This document shows, piece after piece, positions 61,427 through 64,000 of a stretch of DNA of 64,000 bases. The notes beneath the pieces were generated by a model. It saw nothing but the letters and a program-made list of their open reading frames with translations, ran no database searches and was not told where the DNA came from. The stretch is from Nocardioides lacusdianchii (lineage in GTDB: Bacteria > Actinomycetota > Actinomycetes > Propionibacteriales > Nocardioidaceae). Each line of letters starts with the position of its first letter. Position 1 is the stretch's first letter. The stretch covers positions 310,001 to 374,000 of the forward strand of contig NZ_JADHZD010000005.1 in NCBI RefSeq assembly GCF_020102855.1, given 5' to 3'. The position numbers and the translations under genes are program-made.

Positions 61427-62257
61427 CTACTCGACCAGCGAGACCAAGGACTTCCATGGCGTGACGACCAGGTGCTCCGGGAGCGTGAGCGAGAACCCTC
61501 GATCGAGCACCCCGCCCGCCACCTCGACGTGCGCGATGCCCCGCGCGACCTCGCCGTACGCCGGCGGCTCGGTCGTCGCGGGAAGGCGGGGGTCGGGATC
61601 GTGAGTGTGTGGGACGGCGGGCAGCTCGTCGACGTGCCAGGCCGCATCGTCCCCACTGCCACGCACCTGCTGGAACGCGCGGGCCAGGCCGGTGAGGCGA
61701 GCCGCCGCCTCCTGCAGCGGGACGACCGGACCCCAGTTCGTCGACCCGACCCGGAGCTGGACCTCGTCCGCCGAGAGGGCGACGAGGCCGAGGTCGCAGG
61801 TCCGCGAGACGAGGTCGCCCCGGCCGTCGTCGAGGACCACCAGGAAGCGGCCCGGGAGCTTCGCGAGGGACGGCGTGGCGCAGATGCGCTCGTCGAGCTC
61901 TTTCGTGACGGGGCGGAGGTCGGCGCGGCCGCCGTCCAGCCCGGTCAGCGGTGAGACGAGGACGTTGCGCACCAGCTCGTGGTCCGAGTGCGGGAGCAGG
62001 CCGGTGGCGCGGATGGCCTCGACGACCTCGCGCGGGACATTGCCGTTGATCAGTGGGAGCGCGCGGAGCTGGAGGTTGGCCCGCTTGGTCAGGTGCACCT
62101 GCCCGTCGCCGTACGCCTCGGCGACGTCGAGCAGCGCGAGCAGCGTGGTGCGGGTGAGGTGGCCGCCGGGGATGCGGAGGCGTACGAGCGCTCCGTCGTC
62201 GGCCGGCCAGGGACGGAAGACGCCGGGGCAGAGGTCGCCTCGGGTCCGGTCGGTCAC
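61427..62257 (-). CDS. cobG: Precorrin-3B synthase-like, C-terminally truncated
   Basis: 276 residues. The N-terminal and middle parts look like CobG (VFRPWPADDGALVRLRIPGG, GQVHLTKRANLQLRAL, LPHSDHELVRNVLVSPL, GRFLVVLDDGRGD). The open frame ends at VVTPWKSLVSLVE. In CobG proteins that I recall, such as the mycobacterial one, the sequence goes on after a TPWRS-type segment to the Cys residues (CTGSPGC-like) that bind the [4Fe-4S] cluster and siroheme-like site. Those ligands are absent here. The last codons (GTCTCGCTGGTCGAGTAG) are sequence of the palindromic repeat, so truncation by a repeat is likely. As it stands it probably cannot hydroxylate precorrin-3A. GTG 62257 is the best start. Confidence 0.75.
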   Translation of the reverse strand: MTDRTRGDLCPGVFRPWPADDGALVRLRIPGGHLTRTTLLALLDVAEAYGDGQVHLTKRANLQLRALPLINGNVPREVVEAIRATGLLPHSDHELVRNVLVSPLTGLDGGRADLRPVTKELDERICATPSLAKLPGRFLVVLDDGRGDLVSRTCDLGLVALSADEVQLRVGSTNWGPVVPLQEAAARLTGLARAFQQVRGSGDDAAWHVDELPAVPHTHDPDPRLPATTEPPAYGEVARGIAHVEVAGGVLDRGFSLTLPEHLVVTPWKSLVSLVE

Positions 62258-62282
62258 GGGGGCGATCTTGGCATGGGGTCGA

Positions 62283-62328
62283 GGTCTCGATACGCCCGCT
62301 CGTTCCTCGCGGGCTACTCGACCAGCGA
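62283..62328. repeat. Dispersed palindromic repeat between cobG and the cobN riboswitch
   Basis: GGTCTCGATACGCCCGCTCG, then TTCCTCGCGGGCTACTCGAC and CAGCGA: a full-length, canonical copy of the family in intergenic DNA. It lies 25 bases upstream of the cobG GTG. It is useful as the reference unit when reading the inserted copies. Confidence 0.85.
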
Positions 62329-62361
62329 GCAACAACTGCCGCTAGGGTCGTCGCACCACTC

Positions 62362-62454
62362 CGCGTGGGACCCAGGAACCCGGTGACATTCCGGGGCGGT
62401 TCCGCCACTGTGAGGGCCTGCGTGCAGGCCCGTAGCCAGATACTGGCCCACGCG
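62362..62454 (+). promoter_or_regulatory. Cobalamin riboswitch upstream of cobN
   Basis: P1 arms CGCGTGGG (62362-62369) and CCCACGCG (62447-62454) are perfect. The core reads CAGGAACCCGGTGACATTCC, GGGGCGGTTCCGCCACTGTG, and the B12 box GTAGCCAGATACTGGCCC. GAGGAGGA (62481-62488) then serves the cobN GTG. Confidence 0.95.
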
Positions 62455-62492
62455 GATCCCATCAGAGGGGCGAGAACCCCGAGGAGGATCCG

Positions 62493-64000
62493 TGCGCATC
62501 GCACTGCTGTCCACGTCCGACACCGACCTGCTGAGCGCGCGGGAGTCCGGCGCCGACTACGTCCTGGCCAACCCGGCGCGACCCGGGCACCAGTCGATGG
62601 CCCAGGTGATCGAGGGCTGCGACCTCGTCGTCGGCCGGCTGCTCGGCTCGCCCCAGGACCTCTGCTCCGGCTTCACGCGCGTCGCCGCGACCGGGATGCC
62701 CGTCGTCGTGCTCGGTGGCGAGCAGTCACCGAGCGCCGAGCTGATGGAGCTGTCGTCGGTGCCGATCGGCGTCGCGGCCGAGGCGCACCGCTACCTCGCC
62801 GAGGGCGGGCCGGCGAACCTCCGCCAGCTCCACGCCTTCCTCTCCGACACGGTGCTGCTGACGGGGGAGGGGTTCGAGCCGCCGCAGGTGCTGGCTCAGT
62901 GGGGGGTCTCGATACGCCCCTCGTCCCTCGGGGCTACTCGACCAGCGATGGAGGAGGGGGCTACTCGACCAGCGATGGAGGAGGCGCCCGCTCGACCGGC
63001 GATAGGGCTGCCGCGGGTGGGGGTGCTCTACTACCGCGCCCACGAGGCAAGCGGGAACACCGCCTTCGCCCACGCCCTCGCCGACGCGATCGACGCGACG
63101 GGCCACGCGGTCGGCGTACCCATCTTCGCGGGGTCCCTGCGCTCCGCGCCCGACGAGCTGTACGACGCGCTCGGCACGCTCGACGCGCTGATCGTCACCG
63201 TGCTCGCCGCCGGTGGCAGCGTGCCCGCGGGCGCGAGCGCGGGCGGCGACGACGAGTCGTGGGACGTCGCGCGGATGTCGGCGCTCGACATCCCGATCAT
63301 CCAGGGCCTCTGCCTCACCTCCAGCCGTGCCGAGTGGGAGGCGTCCGACGACGGCGTCAGCCCGATGGACTCCGCCACCCAGATCGCGATCCCGGAGTTC
63401 GACGGGCGCATCATCACCGCGCCGTTCTCCTTCAAGGAGGTCGACGCCGACGGCCTGCCGCGCTACGTTGCCGACCCCGAGCGCTGCGCCCGGGTCGCGG
63501 GCATCGCGGTCCGGCACGCGCGCCTGCGGCACATCCCGAACGCCGAGAAGCGGCTCGCCCTCGTGCTGTCGGCGTACCCCACCAAGCACGCGCGCATCGG
63601 CAACGCCGTCGGGCTCGACACCCCCGTCTCCGCGATCCGGATGCTGCAGCGGCTCCGGGCGGAGGGGTACGACCTGGGTGACGGCGAGGTCGTGGAGATC
63701 CTCGACCGCGAGGCGAGCGACACCGAGAAGGGCGATGCGCTGATCCACGCGCTCATCGCTGCCGGCGGGCAGGACGAGGAGTGGCTGACGCACGCGCAGC
63801 TGACCGACGCGCACGTGCGGATCACGCCGGAGCAGTACGCCGCGTGGACCGCCGACCTGCCCGCGGACCTGCGTGCCGACATGGTCGAGGCCTGGGGCGA
63901 GGCGCCCGGCTCGCTCTTCGTCAACGACGCCGGCGAGCTCGTGCTCGCGACCGTGCGCGCCGGCAACATCGTGCTGCTCATCCAGCCGCCGCGTGGCTTC
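62493..64000 (+). CDS. cobN: Cobaltochelatase subunit CobN (partial, 5' end)
   Basis: The first ~502 codons are present; the gene continues past the right edge. The N-terminus reads RIALLSTSDTDLLSARESGA, with later blocks VLYYRAHEASGNTAFAHAL, LDALIVTVLAAGG, IIQGLCLTSSRAEWEASDDG, RIITAPFSFKEVDADGLPRY and LSAYPTKHARIGNAVGLDTP, all typical of CobN/BchH. It binds hydrogenobyrinic acid a,c-diamide and inserts Co2+ with the ATPase subunit encoded at 45887-47914. About 34 codons (~139-172, WGVSIRPSSLGATRPAMEEG and on) are translated palindromic repeat. Start GTG 62493 has a strong ribosome site and follows a riboswitch. Confidence 0.93.
62905..63003. repeat. Palindromic repeat inserted in frame in cobN
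   Basis: The canonical start GGTCTCGATACGCCCCTCGT is followed by GGGGCTACTCGACCAGCGATG, a second GGGGGCTACTCGACCAGCGATG and a degenerate GCCCGCTCGACCGGCGATA. The cobN frame stays open through all of it (ATRPAMEEG, ATRPAMEEAP). Confidence 0.88.

Overview
The window is very GC-rich, densely coded DNA from an actinobacterium. Several things point to Nocardioides or a close Nocardioidaceae relative: an HspR/HAIR-controlled dnaK-grpE-dnaJ-hspR operon, a mycobacterial-type fused CobI-CobJ, a CobB-CobC fusion, pervasive 4-bp ATGA/GTGA gene overlaps, and a palindromic repeat family (ends like GGTCTCGATACGCC and CTACTCGACCAGCG) typical of that group as far as I recall. The genus is inferred from style, not from a marker gene. 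I saw no rRNA, tRNA, insertion sequence or CRISPR array.

Layout. 0-6.6 kb: a partial CitE-like lyase, a DUF1992 protein, malQ, a secreted protein broken by an in-frame TAG, and an M20 peptidase/MFS pair. 6.7-9.6 kb: a cassette of a 47-residue Arg-rich peptide, an ABC exporter and a Ser/Thr-type kinase. 9.6-14 kb: a nitroreductase, a 76-bp palindrome and three overlapping genes for the end of histidine degradation (AllC-like hydrolase, hutF, hutI). 14-24.5 kb: a 38-residue ORF leading into a giant LuxR-type ATPase regulator, a secreted HECAH protein, two sucrase/ferredoxin-like proteins flanking an acidic repeat peptide and a JmjC/cupin oxygenase, and a P-loop protein followed by two WXG/ESX-like helical proteins. 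24.5-30.7 kb: MFS, aldo/keto reductase, M3 peptidase, SGNH hydrolase, GNAT and Dabb proteins. 30.8-35.1 kb: the chaperone operon. 35-37.2 kb: small protein, PlsC-like acyltransferase, pentapeptide protein, 33-residue membrane peptide.

37.3-64 kb is mainly an aerobic-type cobalamin region: cobQ, cobK, cobD, cbtA, cbtB, cobBC, cobO, bluB, fused ChlI/ChlD cobaltochelatase, cobL, cobM, cobIJ, cobH, a C-terminally truncated cobG and the start of cobN. Four cobalamin riboswitches sit before cbtB, the chelatase, cobH and cobN. The region is interrupted at 49.4-52 kb by a lower-GC three-gene unit (two-TM protein, methyltransferase, Ntn-hydrolase-like protein), and then by a histidine kinase/response regulator/phosphatase operon, a GAF-ANTAR protein and a lipoprotein.

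Most striking signals: (1) the palindromic repeat family is inserted in frame into at least four cobalamin genes, always at inter-domain linkers, supplies the stop codon of cobM, and coincides with loss of the Fe-S C-terminus of cobG; (2) the peptide-exporter-kinase cassette; (3) the acidic peptide-JmjC-ferredoxin cassette, whose oxygenase appears to start at CTG; (4) the lower-GC island; (5) a riboswitch that doubles as the 3' coding end of cobBC.
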